64,000 nucleotides of DNA from the NCBI GenBank assembly GCA_963971405.1, contig OZ020485.1, positions 17,422,001 to 17,486,000 on the forward strand, in the 5' to 3' direction. Below are positions 18,985 through 30,915 of this stretch, in pieces; position 1 is the first letter of the stretch; each line of letters starts with the position of its first letter. This DNA is from Psococerastis gibbosa (taxonomy: Eukaryota > Arthropoda > Insecta > Psocodea > Psocidae). The notes beneath the pieces were generated by a model that made no database searches, was not told the DNA's origin, and was given only the letters and a program-made list of their open reading frames with translations. The position numbers were made by a program, and so were the translations under genes.

Positions 18985-20765
18985 ATAACATATCCCTCCC
19001 GCCATGTTGTTTTTCCAAAATGAGGAAAGTATTCCTTTAATACTACTATTATATGAGCTTTTAAGTGTTGGTACCTATCTTAAATGTTTCACAATCAGCT
19101 ATAACACCAATGGAAAAGGTTTTTTTATCCAGTAATAATAATAATAGTGTTTAAAAGTCGTTATTGAAAAAAAATTGATACAGCGAGATTAGGGCCTATG
19201 GCGGATGACCCTCTGTTACACCTAACTATACATACAAAAGTTAATAAGTGTTAGTAATATGTAAGAAGATATATAGCGTAAGTTTTGATTATCCCAAATT
19301 AACCACTAAGCATCAAGCTGTGCACGCCCCCCCCCCCCTGCTGCCCCCGTCAGGATAGCGAATCACGGGGGTAACCCTTCTATCCCTTTCTACGTCAATC
19401 CTTTCGGTGGCCATTCCAAATTTTTCACACTTTCCCGATACATTTCATTTTATCTTACTATATACTTTCCCCCATAAAAAGAACAGTGTTAACCACGCTT
19501 TGTCATACAGATGAAAACCTTCTTCGGTTTCTGAAACCATTTGGTGACAATCTTGGCGAATCTATGTCAAGAGTGTTACGTCAGACTGTCAACGCCCCTA
19601 GTGGGACAGTCACGAACTAATACAGACGTTGATATGACGGCTATGGTGGAAGAAGAATCTAGAAACTAAATGGTCTTCGGCTTCGTGGGCAGTGGCGAAA
19701 TATATTCAATTACTCTGACGTCTCTGACGTTAAGAGAGTCTACTGTTTTGGCCCCAAAATATGTAAATTTCAAAGCATTGGAATATGGCGTTGTCTTGCA
19801 GTATTCCTTCCAGACGCTTTTACACACGATTGTGGGGTACACCCCAATGGGTCAATTCGTACCGTACCTACACCGGTAGGCAAGGCTGTAGCAAGGCGTA
19901 TTTTGGTGCTCAACCCCCCCCCCCCTCCTCCTGAAATGCCAACACTAATAATGCTTAGGGCTAATGCAATCCTACATACGCTTGTGTAAGATTTTTTTTT
20001 ATTGCGTTAAGAAGAACAATGTGTTCCTTAACTAACTTTTTTTGCAGTCAGTACTAAAGTTTGCTGAAATGGAATCGAATCGATTTTTGATATGTAAAAC
20101 GCTACTATTTCATATTTCCCATCTAAATTTTCAAAACAGATTTTGCATTAATACCGATTATTTTTCGTCTTCTTTAACTTTATAGAATTCTTGAAATGTG
20201 TAGAAACCCACTATTTCTCGCTTTAATTTTCATACACATTCCCCCGGGGGCGGAGCAATATAAATGTGTCCTTGTCTGAAAAATCTCAGCTTTACTACGG
20301 CCAAAATGTTACACTATTTCTCACCTATATTTTCAGATTTTTATATACTATATAATAATAATAATGAGTGTATTTATCATAAAAACATAACAAATTTTAC
20401 TGAACCGGTGCCTTAAAGCCAAAAAGGCGCGTTGGGATCACCACACAATTTACTGTAGTAGGTTATTTACTAGTTCGTCACACTAACAATATTTTTTTAA
20501 ACTGTACCTGTGAGTAGACTTACAATATAGTTCTTAATGATGGACAAGGTAATATTTTGGCGCTATTTTTGGGAATTAACTCCCCAATCAGGGCATTTTG
20601 CCACAATGTTTTTTTTTTCTATAGGAAAGTTGTCCATTAGACCAGACCTGTAAGTGGGGCCGGCACTGCAAAGTGTGTGAAACCGAATTGATGACCCAGA
20701 CGTGACATTAATTGGAACATATGGAGTGTCTGTAACTGGAGCCTACCCGGCCGAGACCACCGACG
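18985..20765. other. Unassigned DNA with homopolymer tracts
   Basis: Contains C runs at about 19329-19339 and 19914-19926. The latter follows ggcgtattttggtgctc, reminiscent of the C-tract MITEs elsewhere in the window. Open frames at 19670-19879 and 20637-20921 have no domain. Confidence 0.4.
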
Positions 20766-20769
20766 TCGA

Positions 20770-21510
20770 TTTTGGCACCATTGCCGTCTGCCGAACCAGA
20801 CTGCAAATAGTCCAGTAGGTAGGGACGTGGACTGAAGAAAAGGAATAGAACGTTGTTTGTTCGAATCCTCACATAATGATTTTTTTTTGTGTTTTTTTTT
20901 TACCAAGAAAAATAAAACCACCGGTTTTGGGAGGTCTTCGTGTAGTCTGGCTTATGCGCTGCCGTCCGCATGGATTTCGTGGCTTAGGCGCTTATTCCAC
21001 CTACGTCAATAGTCAATAGTAAATGTGGTATTGACGTGGTAGCAGACATTTTTAGACTGTCTTTAATGTCTGCTACCACGTCAATACCACATTTACTGTT
21101 GACTATTGACGTAGGTGGAATAAGCGCCTAAATATTGCTCCGTCAGATTTCTGCTGACTATCGACTTTGCTGTGTATTTTTAGTCTATGCTACCGCCAGT
21201 CTGCCAAAATTCTAAACCAGTCAAACAGCGAATAATCTAGTGTAAAATAGGTTCTGACATGGACTGGAGAATGTTAGGTTTGCTGTTCGAGTCCTCACAT
21301 GATGGAATTTTTTTAATAAGTACTCAACTAACACTATTTACAAGTAAAATAACGGCACCTTTGTTGTTTAATTTGATTTAATAAATTTGAATTTGACCTG
21401 TGTTGGAGCTTGCATCGGAACTAGGCGTGTGTGCTGCCGCGCGCATGGATACCGCGAGAAAGTATTGCTCCGCAGCCTGCTACTGCTGAGTGTTGGATCC
21501 AGTTTCTACA
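20770..21510 (+). repeat. Tandem duplication with tRNA-like blocks; unit 1 carries a MITE
   Basis: Unit 1 (about 20770-21170) and unit 2 (about 21185-21510) share, in order, an accagt/accaga start, gacgtggactg or gacatggactgga, a B-box-like gttcgaatcctcacat / gttcgagtcctcacat, a T-rich tract, ctgccg..cgcatggat and tattgctccg. Unit 1 has an extra 142-bp MITE between the last two. The head (ggtagggacgtggact plus the B box) looks tRNA-like, so the unit may contain a SINE. Confidence 0.6.
20987..21128. mobile_element. Near-perfect palindromic MITE (family 2 relative), 142 bp
   Basis: Arms of about 65 bp start GGCGCTTATTCCACCTACG and are almost perfectly complementary, separated by a short loop (ttttagactgtcttta). 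The flanks read TTA on the left and TAA on the right. Both arms contain GACGTGGTAGCAGACATT, also found in the arms of the other family 2 elements. It could fold into a long hairpin. Confidence 0.75.
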
Positions 21511-21696
21511 GTTTGCGCGTTCGGATTTCGGAATGGAAATTGGGGGAAAACTTCATGTATGTTTTTGTATTGTAAAGAGAACGTATAGATAAAGGTTAAG
21601 GAATAGAATAGAAAACTTGAAACTGTAATATACTGTATGTACATACAACACATAAAACACGACAATAGGAAAAGGGGACAAAACACGACAAAAGGA

Positions 21697-22212
21697 GGAA
21701 CTAAAAACGCAAGATAAATGGTAATAATTAGAGTTATGAATAATAGTACTTGTGGCAGAAGTTTAGAGAAATGTCGGAAACGAGAAGTGAAGTCCAGTTA
21801 ACTGGTGGACAGTCAAGGTTATTATACGACAGGATGAAATGTCTATCGTAACTGATTGAAAATAATTATGAATTCTTGAGCTCTAAAGAAAAAAACCGGC
21901 ATAAAATCCGTTACGCGCTTTCGGAATGTAGGCAGAGGAAATCAGCCCTGTCTGATTTTTTATTGTAGAGAAGGAACGAAAATGATGTAGTGATGAAGGA
22001 ACTAGAAACAGAAGATGAATGGAAATAATGAGAATTATGAATTATGGCACTAACGGCAGAAGCTTAGGGAAATGTCCGAAACCAGAAGTCCAGCTAGATG
22101 GTGGACGGTCGAGGTTACTACAGGACGGGAGGAAATGTCTATTGAAACCACTAGAAAATGTGAATTAAGGAGCTCTAAAAACTATAAAAAACCTACATAA
22201 AATACCATGTAA
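21697..22212 (+). repeat. Two tandem units, period about 301 bp
   Basis: ggaactaaaaacgcaagat at 21697 is matched by ggaactagaaacagaagat at 21998, with collinear similarity through ggtggacagtcaaggtta / ggtggacggtcgaggtta and gagctctaaa. Neither unit has coding potential. Confidence 0.65.
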
Positions 22213-22214
22213 GG

Positions 22215-22735
22215 AGATATGTTCATCTAAATTCCAGGGCCAAAACTTCAAACCCGTTTTTCTCAAAACTAATGGTAGTTACGTATTTTTTTTAATTCCA
22301 CGGCATAATTTTCAAATGCTTTGGGTAGGGGGTAGGGCAGTAGCATATTACATTGTTCCGGTAAATTATTGCTTAATGAAAATTATTATCCATTAAATTA
22401 GCTTCATAAGCTCTTAATCACGCAACTTCAGACGCTTTACCAAGCAGGTGTGTTAAAAACAACCTTTCCACGAAACTGCTTTGATCAGAAGTAGCCGTGG
22501 CGGCGGCCTTAAAGTGCGAAACTCTGGGATATGATGTAGCATTAATGTTGGCTTGAATTTTACAGCCGGAACCAATCGTGATCGCGCGTTATGTCCTCGA
22601 GACCATAATTTCTTTTCATTCCATGAAATATTCCATAAAATTATTTAACGTCTGCGACTTGACCAGGCTTACTGTCGTTTAAATGGTGCAAAATGTGACA
22701 GCTATGAAAATTATTGTCCTACAGCGAAGTAATAC
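22215..22735. other. Unassigned DNA
   Basis: No feature supported. Confidence 0.5.
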
Positions 22736-22739
22736 CATG

Positions 22740-22875
22740 TAATACATACATTCCTCGAAAATGCTGGAAGGATGAGTTGGAAACTGACCTTCGCGAGTTG
22801 GGAGTCCGTAGATGGTAGAGCGCTTAACAAAATCGAGATGACTGGCGGAGTGTAGTGGAGTAGGCCAAAGCCAAA
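22740..22875 (+). pseudogene. RTE-like LINE 3' end
   Basis: The plus frame reads KCWKDELETDLRELGVRRW, a stop, then QNRDDWRSVVE. This is the clearest plus-strand instance of the W-K-D-x-L-E-x-D-L-R-E-L-G tail. An in-frame stop makes it a pseudogene. Confidence 0.65.
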
Positions 22876-22984
22876 GCAAAATAACCGGTCCGAGTTTACT
22901 CGAACATGCTTTCCAATTTATCAAAATTAGTAGATAGAGAAAATGAGTAATTTCATGGTAAATAATTTTCCTATGGTTAAATTT

Positions 22985-23040
22985 CTCGGGACGAGGGGGA
23001 GGGGGGGGGGGGAGGTTGTCCATTTAACGTCACTGGAGGT
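22985..23040. repeat. Poly(G) tract
   Basis: A G-rich run (about 12 consecutive G after gaggggga) followed by aggttgtccatttaacg. Such tracts mark the inside of several short elements in this window, but no termini were found here. Confidence 0.5.
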
Positions 23041-23164
23041 GAAGTAAACTCTATATAGGTCAGACCAAAACATTACTACACAGCAATAATGGCAGAGCAC
23101 GCCATGCAATTGAGCGTGAATTTTCTATAATTTTTTCAAAAAAACATTTTTTGCACAAAACCAA

Positions 23165-23740
23165 ATAGTTTTTTTGGCATGTAACCTGTCCGGTTTCGTT
23201 ACTCAATTTAACACCTAAAACATGCCTGAAGGTGGAAATCATCGATAGAAAGGTTTCGCAGAAAAATTATTTTTTAGTTATTTTTCATTAAAAGTTAGTT
23301 ATTTTTATTTTTTTACCCCCAGAAGCAATCTATCAAGGGGCAAGCGACCCCCCGCATTTTGTCAACATCAATAACTACTACAATATATGTGAATTTAAAA
23401 GAAATCGTTGGAGCCGCTTTTGAGAAATAATTATTTTAGACGTTTTTTGGCGTTTTTTTAGAATAAAACCCCCTCAAATGGAGTTAGCCAAAAAAATAAA
23501 AAATAAATGGTCCCGAGGTATGATTTTTTTGAACCTATATGCCCAATTTCATCAAAATCGGCCAAGTAGTTTGCCCGGAAATCGATGAACAGACATACAG
23601 ACAGAGCGCAGACAGACATTTCGTAAAAACCACTTTTTTGTGTTCCTGGGACCTCTAAACGTGTAAATCCGTTGAAATCTCGGAATCGAAAATTTCGACC
23701 ATCACAAAGCTTTCCTTATACTACGTATAAATTGGAAAGC
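23165..23740 (+). repeat. Dispersed repeat D, uninterrupted copy
   Basis: This copy gives the continuous order: cggtttcgttactcaattta, cacctaaaacatgcctgaag, ctatcaaggggcaagcgac, ggtcccgaggtatga, caatttcatcaaaatcggcc, an agacagac block, gggacctctaaacgtgtaaa, then ctacgtataaattggaaag. It serves as the empty-site reference for the MITE at 2549-2717. The class is unknown. Confidence 0.65.
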
Positions 23741-24210
23741 AATAATTATTTATTATTATTATTGTTCACTGACCGATATTTCGTGTAATCAGGACTCAGG
23801 GTCATCCTCTAGTTATTGGGTGTATAGAGTCTTCTTTACTTGTGTAAAGGTCTTTGGAAGAACAATAGGTACTTACAAGGTAAAAGGTTTATATTGTCCC
23901 ATAAATTGGCAGGGTTGGGCCCAGAATTGGGTAGCGCCCATTTTTCTATTGGGAATATTTATAATTGACCAATCAGGTACCGCTATTTGCTTTAAAGATG
24001 GTTGTGGACTCCCAATTCGAGTTAATTTATAATGTGTGTATTGTGGCTGACTTGTTAATTAAAGAAAGATATTCAAGGAAGAGCTTATTTACCCAAAAAT
24101 TTCAGTTTCTGAGTATGTTAAAATGTATCCCACGTTCCTGTCAAACAAAACAGCAAACTAACAATGCAAAGAATATCTATAAAAAACCTGAGGTCTGAAA
24201 GAGGGTACTC
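23741..24210. other. Unassigned DNA
   Basis: Two overlapping open frames (23820-24032, 23965-24198) show no domain. Confidence 0.45.
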
Positions 24211-24214
24211 AATA

Positions 24215-24312
24215 TATTGCAGTATTATATGGAGTATATAACACTGACTTTTTAAATTAACTTGGTTGAAGAGGCAACCACCACGTTATAACTGAAATTA
24301 GAGGATACTCAA
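24215..24312 (+). repeat. SINE-B head fragment
   Basis: tattgcagtattatatgg, tatataacactgac, aattaacttggttgaagagg and caaccaccacgttataactg are collinear with the reverse complement of 45880-45963. The tRNA-like part that follows at 45812-45880 is missing here. Confidence 0.55.
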
Positions 24313-24344
24313 TTTGAGATGTTGTATATGTATTTGATTTGTAG

Positions 24345-24970
24345 ATAAAATTGGAGTACCCCCACTTCGCCTATTTTGTAAAAACTCGATTTTCACAGGA
24401 AATATCGATCTTGGAGCCGCCAAAATATCCGATCAATTATAAAAAATGTTCCTCTACATTTTGATATATGACATGTGACTTTCGCTTACACCAATTGGCT
24501 ACATTTCTTGAACTCCTTCCTCGGAATTACCACACCAATCTTATTTTGTACAAATAAGATTCAATAATTGAGGTCAGAAAAATTTCTTCTATTTGTCCTG
24601 ATATTTCTGACAGCTCTACGATTCATATTTCAAGAGATGATGTGATTTTTACAGTTTTAATTATTTTCACCCTCAGAATGCAGGGCAGGGCAATTAGCAT
24701 TTTGGGAATAGAAAATATGGAAAATTGGATGGGAACAGAATTCGATCTCGAGTGTCATGTCATGCATCAAAATGCTCAGAAAAATGTCTTTGGTTGGTCC
24801 TGATAATTTTGACAGCTCTACGATTCATATTTCAAGAGATTTTTACACTTTTAATGCTTTTTACCCTCCGATTGCAGGGCAGGACAATTAGCATTTTGAG
24901 AAAGGAAAAATAATATGACAAATTGGATGGGAACAGAATTCGATCTTGAGTGTCATGTCATATATCAAAA
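24345..24970 (+). repeat. Repeat E, one full copy plus a partial second copy
   Basis: The first copy (24345-24700) has all blocks from attggagtacccccact through tgacagctctacgattcata. From about 24725 a second stretch repeats atgctcagaaaaatgtctt, gacagctctacgattcatat, gcagggca and caattagcattttg, then atggaaaattggatggga / gacaaattggatggga. This is a local duplication of the 3' part. Confidence 0.6.
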
Positions 24971-24974
24971 TGCT

Positions 24975-26695
24975 CAGATTCAGTAATTGATATTTCATGA
25001 GATTTCAAATGTTTGCACTTATAGTGTATAAAGTTTTCCCATCCGATTGTATCTGCAGTACGCCTAACAGCCGCGTCTTTATCCCTATTACTGAAGCTAA
25101 GATATGTATTGTAGGGTGTGTAGAAAAGTTTCTTTATATGTTGATTCATCTTCCATCCCCTAGTCCAGTTCTCTAACGAATGGGCTATATATTGTACTTC
25201 CATACTTAGAAAAAGTTTGTAACTGAAACAACAGGGATACAGGGGGGAAAGAGGGTGGGTAGCCCCCAAAATTTAGTAAGTCTGTTGTAAATTAATTTAT
25301 TACGTTAGTTAATTAAGTTTATTCTAATTTGACCCACAACAACTACCCCCCCCCCCAATGGCTGGATCCGTCCCTGAAGCTGAGATTGGTTGTATACAAG
25401 TAGATGTACGGAGGATTACGAAAGAGATCGGACGTCCGGGGCACTCCCAGGACCCGGAAGATGTACCTAGAGATGCTAGAGAGCTAGAGAGATAACCCCC
25501 ACCACAACCTATGAATGCTAATTTGTCATTTGAATTCGGCTGAGTTATATGAACTCGGGTAATCTGTTATAGTTCATCGCCATGGTTAAGGTGTGCTTAA
25601 GAACTCTTCAATGGTCAAAATTCTTCTACTTTCCGCTTCTTCTGGCGCTATACAGCTTTGGGTAGCTTGTGAAATAACAGTGTTTCTTGTTGGAAATACG
25701 GACTTGCAGCAACCCTCTAATTTGAACGCTTTGCATCCAATTTAGGCCTCAATGACATGTTAGAAATTGCTTGAACCTGTCAAGTGTCAGCTAGCAAAAA
25801 CGTGCTGGCCTGAGGGGAGTTGGCTATGGTGTGAGATGGTTGTTGAATGGCTTCGCTGTGGAATTGCAAAGCAAACTAGGACTTTGTGCAAGTACCTGAG
25901 CTGAAAAAAGTGTTAACTGAAAAGGATCGAATCCCCTAGCCCTAAGAAAAAGTGAGGGTCTTGAGGAACAAGGCAGTAGTAATGCTAAGCGAGGGGCCCA
26001 ATAGGCCACAAGGCCTTTCCCCTAACTGGTAACTCCACCAGCACCAGCTAAGGTAATATATTGAACAAAACAAATTATTATTATTTTTTATTTATTTATT
26101 TATTAAAAGTACATTTTATTTTTGGTAATAATTTATCGTAAGTGAGCATTGTTCATTTTTTTTCTTTTCTTTGTCCATTACCCCCTGGACAAGGAGCATA
26201 TATATTTACAAAATACAATAATTTACATAATAATACCATAATATTATAATACGTTACATAATACTAACATCCCGCATCCCCAAGCAAGCGCTTGTTTGGG
26301 ACAAAAGGCTCATACAGTGCTGCTAAACAAGGCTTCATCATATTTTTTTTTTGTTATTTATTTATACGGTTTGTTTTATTTACTTATTTATTTTATTTTA
26401 TTTTCAATGTTAATACTCTGTTTTATGTTTTATTTTATTCCCTCCCATTGACCAAAATAATAATAACAATAATGTCCTGAAAGACTTATTATGTATCTAG
26501 GCCTGCTGGCCCATTGTTTATCATACCGTAATGTGCATTCTATTATGTAATCTGGGAATACCGTAAAAAATATTTAAAAATAATGTCTTAACGGACTTTT
26601 CATGGACCAATGCCAACTATTCATTGGAGATGAAAATTATTTTTTATTTTATTTTTTGTTATATTTTAATTTTGTTTACTTTTTGGGTCTACAAC
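24975..26695. other. Unassigned DNA
   Basis: A C tract at about 25345-25357 is followed by atggctggatccgtccctga, which looks like the end of a short C-tract element. AT-rich simple sequence lies at 26070-26110 and 26345-26410. Nothing coding. Confidence 0.4.
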
Positions 26696-26699
26696 CAGG

Positions 26700-26757
26700 G
26701 ATCAGGGAAGAGCCGCACCAAATGAGCCAATGAGTCTCACGTTGCCGACCCCTTTCC
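26700..26757. mobile_element. hAT-type end remnant
   Basis: agagccgcaccaaatgagcc and cacgttgccgaccccttt resemble the sub-terminal 'gagccgc' and terminal 'ttgccgaccactg' sequences of the 4170-4327 family. Short and eroded. Confidence 0.3.
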
Positions 26758-26768
26758 TAGGGCTTAGG

Positions 26769-27217
26769 TAGGGTTGCCAACTTACTCTTTTTCAGAGTAT
26801 TGTACTCTTTTTCATGCATGTGTACTCTAAAAACTGAAGGTCACTTAGAGTACGCAAAAATACTCCTTTCCTGAAACATGTAAGAAGCAAAATATTTTTT
26901 TATGATTTTTATAAATTTAATTAGAAATGAGCTATTTATTTTCATAAATTTAGATTTGCAGTGAGAAGAGGCTTTTAGTAGCATTCAAAAAATTAGAATT
27001 CTGCGAAAACCTCAAAAAAATATTGTTTTAAGTAGTAAATAGCTCGTAATTCGAACCCCCCTGATTTATAATACAATGTTAAAGTGTATTTTCGGCGTGA
27101 TTTTGACTCATTTAACGGTAAATATACTAAGTACTCTTTTTTAAACACTGTACTCTTTATTTTCCTTCTCAAAAGTCAGATGTACTTTATTTTGAGAAAA
27201 AAAAGTTGGCAGCCCTA
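26769..27217. mobile_element. hAT-type MITE, 449 bp, exact 8-bp TSD
   Basis: Termini TAGGGTTGCCAAC / GTTGGCAGCCCTA are inverted (one mismatch) and flanked by identical ggcttagg (26761-26768 and 27218-27225). Subterminal gtactcttttt blocks are also repeated. No coding capacity. An 8-bp TSD and this kind of terminus fit the hAT superfamily. A left-truncated relative lies at 36860-37090. Confidence 0.85.
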
Positions 27218-27599
27218 GGCTTAGGTCATGCTTCTGAATGATACATGAATATAAAAATTAATATGAACAATCTTACCTATCGATCCAATTACCCCAAACT
27301 TTAATCTTTTCTATAAGTTGAGGACATCGACCGAAGAAGTGCCGCTATGTTTTGGGATTAGCTGGCCATTCCGATGGTAATCCGTACTTACCAGAGGCCT
27401 AATTAGGTGGTATTACCAGCGATATACGAGTACAATACTTACAAGAAGATGATCGTCAAATATTCGTCTTTTGTTTACTTGGGCTTAGCATAATTATTTT
27501 TACATGCATGGGCATGTGTCACAATCAGTGGCGAGAAAAACCGATTGATATAGAGAAGTGTTGGTTAAAGTTAATTTTATTTCATATTTGAAATGTGGT

Positions 27600-27945
27600 A
27601 TACAGACGAATGCTGCGCATATCCTGGAGGGATTGTGTCCCTAATGCTGAGGTCTTGAGGCGAATGGATACAGAAGCCGAGTTGCTGCAGATGGCTAAGA
27701 AACGGAAACTAACATAATTCGGCCCTGTGATGAGGAACGAAAAGTATCGCCTTCGGCATGTAATAATCTATGGGAAGGTAGAAGAATTGATAGCTCCCGG
27801 CAGAAGAAGTTCATCCTCATGGGATGGAACTGAGGCAGTGGCTTGGCAAGAGCACGACTTCCCTTTTCAGAGCACCAGTTTCCGTAGTCCAAATGCCCGC
27901 CAATCTTCGATCGAAGGGAAATTTAAATAAGAGATGTTTCGTCAT
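27600..27945 (+). pseudogene. RTE-like LINE 3' end
   Basis: The frame reads YRRMLRISWRDCVPNAEVLR, then MAKKRKLT, a stop, FGPVMRNEKYRL, and later GRRSSSSWDG. This is the R-R-M-L-R-I-S-W ... G-H-V-M-R-N-E-K-Y ... P-G-R-R ... S-W tail of a craft/RTE-type element. The second copy is at 42350-42585. The internal stop and altered C-terminus show it is dead. Confidence 0.7.
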
Positions 27946-27949
27946 ATTG

Positions 27950-28315
27950 CAGACAAGATTGTTGACATAGAGTGACCTTGATTTGACATGACCCAATCTC
28001 AAAATCCAACTGGCCGAACTGCCCACAGGTTACTCCTAAGTACAAGACAAATTTAAAGTTGCGGTTGGGGAACAGGCTGAGACCACAGTACAGCTCAGAT
28101 CTCGGATTTCTGGGAACAAATTTAAAACGTTATGTCCCATAATTAGTGCGATGGCCATTAGAGGGTGATGAAGCGTTAAACTATTGGGTATAGCTGACTT
28201 GCGGGTTGCAACAACAGAATCTTGTCCTTGGACACAATGATGGTTCCCATGCGACGCAATCGACTGTGACAGATATCATTTTATAACCACTGGACACGTG
28301 GATAAATACAAGGAC
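27950..28315. other. Unassigned DNA
   Basis: No feature supported. Confidence 0.5.
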
Positions 28316-28319
28316 AAGA

Positions 28320-28430
28320 GCTTCCTCTTATACTTCTTCTTCTCCTTCATCTTCATCAACATCTTTTTATTTTCCTTCTTGTTCATCTTCTCCTTCATCA
28401 TCATCATCATCTTATTTTTCTTCATCTTTG
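28320..28430. repeat. Pyrimidine-rich (CTT/CATC)n tract
   Basis: Imperfect cttctt and catcatcat repeats. The 95-codon frame across it (28298-28585) is low-complexity and not regarded as a gene. Confidence 0.7.
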
Positions 28431-28530
28431 GGGGAAAGTCCCCCAAAATTGAGCTAGCCCAAAATAAAAATAAAGTGTTCCCGAGACGTAATTTTGTGAA
28501 CCTAAATGGCCTATCAGCCGTGATCGTGAT
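28430..28530 (+). repeat. Repeat D fragment
   Basis: gttcccgagacgtaatttt and gtgaacctaaatggcc match the centre of repeat D at 23508-23550. Flanking D blocks are absent. Confidence 0.4.
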
Positions 28531-28999
28531 CGATCATACAGCTGCCAAAAGTATCTGTGAAACTCGCAAACTTACGCCTTTCTAACCTATTTCTGAAGAA
28601 GGAGCACTTGCAGGCAGAACATCAAAGCTTCTAGCTTACTGATGTACGTGACTCAGGTACGGACTTCGACCGTGTGGTACAATATACAATAATATCGCCA
28701 ATCACTACTGCCAACCATACCCAACACGTCTTTATAGCCCGGTCAATTTGAACATGAAAACAGTGACCAAATAATAAAGATTCCCGGAGAGCCAAATTTT
28801 GGTACAGTTTACTCTTATAAATAAAATGTCAAAAGTCCCCATCGATCCCATAATTATGTGCTACAGAAGTTATTCGGGTCAAAGGTCAAAATTTCAGTTT
28901 TTTTTTTGTTTTTCTCGAAAACTATGTTTCATCAAAAAAGTTTTTTAACCAAAGTTGTAGATCTTTAAATACTCTAAAAAAAAGGTTACTAAGGTTATT

Positions 29000-29250
29000 A
29001 AGAATAAATCGTAGAACCGTCAAAAATATCCATGAAATTACCAGAAATGCTCCTCTCCATTCCGACGCATGACATGTGGCCTTCACTAGCACCAGCCGTT
29101 TTTTTCACAAATTAATTCAATAATTGTGGCCAAGAAATAGGTACAAGTCATGTATCAAAATGTACAGAAAAATGTCTTCTGTTTGTCCTGATATGTTTGA
29201 TAGTTCTACGATTGATGTTTCGTTTTGATACTTACACATATAAGGCTTTC
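29000..29250 (+). repeat. Repeat E copy
   Basis: tagaaccgtcaaaaatatcc, agaaatgctcctctccatt, gacatgtggccttcactag and tgtcttctgtttgtcctgat align with 5590-5830. The copy is internally deleted. Confidence 0.5.
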
Positions 29251-30485
29251 CGTCTGTCTCCTAAACAGCTTGTATTCTTTGCACGCAGTATGATCGCCTA
29301 TACCCTATAGTGAATGTCAAGGGCGTACAACAGGACAATGGCGCAGTGAGTTGTGGTATTCGGGGAAACACTCGACTTAGCATCGACTACCCGAAACGCA
29401 GCCAAACAATGCCTATACTTGAGCGGAGCACTCGTGATGAAGCATTTTCCGCGATCTCTCTTACATAATACCTTAATTCAGGCTTCAGGATACGCACAGG
29501 CTTATGATAAAGACGTCCACCATTTTTTTGTGACACTTCTCTGTTGTCTTGGCAACAATGTGTTTGGGTGTTTCCAGGAATTTGCCATCGTCTGAAAAGG
29601 CTGCTGGGCTGGGCATTGTCTGGCTACCGTAATGGAAGCGTTTTGGGTTGATTATACCGTGAAAATGGCATGCCAATTTTCCATATCGTTGAAAGTTTAT
29701 ATACTAGCATATAGTGGGCTTTTTGTTGGTATATTGAGATCTCTCGGAGCTGCCCTTTTCCAAATTACTGTAGAGCTGGGTTGTAAGGGGTGCAATTGGG
29801 CCAAGATAGACGTTCGTTATAGCCGAGGTTCTTTACTACTAGAGGAAAAAAATAAGTTTTCAAAAATGAATTTCATACTGATATATCGTAATTCAGAAAA
29901 TTTTCGTCACCGCTAAATAGTAACGTTTTATCATTTTTGCCGCCTCCTCCCGTTGTCTTCGCATAAAGTCCAGGGGTGGATCCGAGATTTTGGAGCTTAA
30001 CGAAAAATGCATGTGGGGATCCTAAACTAGGGTTTACTGAGTTCATTGCGTAAATCCGGCACTGAAGTCTAACCTTTCTCTTTATCCAGATTCAATTCAT
30101 CCCTCTATAATCTCAAAAAGTTCTTTTATAAACGATTGTTGAACCCCCTCAAACTCAACAGTGCCGCGAAGAACTCTTTGCTAACTCTCACAGCTAAACC
30201 TAGGCCCTCAACCTGAGTCTGAGCTTCTGCAAACATATCAAGAGAACGCCTTGTCATTGGCCAAATATTTAAGAGCTAGTGCAAATGAATTGCAGTAGAA
30301 GATCCTTCCTTCTTCCCCGGACAAGGCGTGATCCCAAGTTCAATCCCCTATTGTCTCTCAAAGCGGCTGCGCACTGATTTTCGGACCGTTATGTTGATTT
30401 TTTAAACAAAATGATCTGCGTCGTAAAGACCGTCTAGCTGGCTGTTCAGTTAATTAGTTTTAAACTAGGTTGAGGTACTAAACCC
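29251..30485. other. Unassigned DNA
   Basis: Overlapping short frames at 29353-29595 and 29632-29916 have no recognised domain. Nothing repeated was noticed. Confidence 0.45.
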
Positions 30486-30589
30486 AGGGGGTTCTTTTGT
30501 TTTTCTTTTTAAGGTTAGCAGGTTATATTTGTATCCGGACATAGGTGTACTAAAGTTTGCTGGTACCGTATATAAGGATAAGATAAGGA

Positions 30590-30915
30590 TGCGTATCCTT
30601 AATGTTCTTGGTTCTTTATTATTATGTAGTAGTAGTAGTAGTAGTGTTCGTCGGGTTAATAACGACTTAGGCCTCATATTTGGGCCCATAGAGCGACCCC
30701 GACTTGACTGTCCTATGCCAGCCCATAGGACAGTGGACCTCCTGATTATAGTGGATTCCGAACCACTTGGGAAACACAGTGAAGTCACACGATTAGTTCG
30801 GAGGTGACCAGGACAAGTCCTACCATGTTTCCCTACCGGCACTGTGCACACGACCAAGATATCTGCAGCTTTGAACCTGCTCTGGTCCCCTGGATTCAAC
30901 TTGGTATGGCGGCTG
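30590..30915 (+). repeat. Repeat F copy with (TAG)6 microsatellite
   Basis: A (TAG)6 run at 30627-30645 precedes the conserved body (gtcctatgccagcccatagg, cctgattatagtggattccg, gtgaccaggacaagtccta, ttcaacttggtatggc). It is the best plus-strand copy. The 144-codon minus-strand frame here is an antisense reading of the repeat. Confidence 0.6.

Noticed and set aside
28298-28585. 95-codon hydrophobic open frame
   Set aside because: It is produced by a pyrimidine-rich simple repeat (Phe, Leu, Ile codons), not a membrane protein gene.
30465-30899. 144-codon minus-strand open frame
   Set aside because: It is an antisense reading of repeat F and the (TAG)n tract; other repeat F copies do not keep it open.
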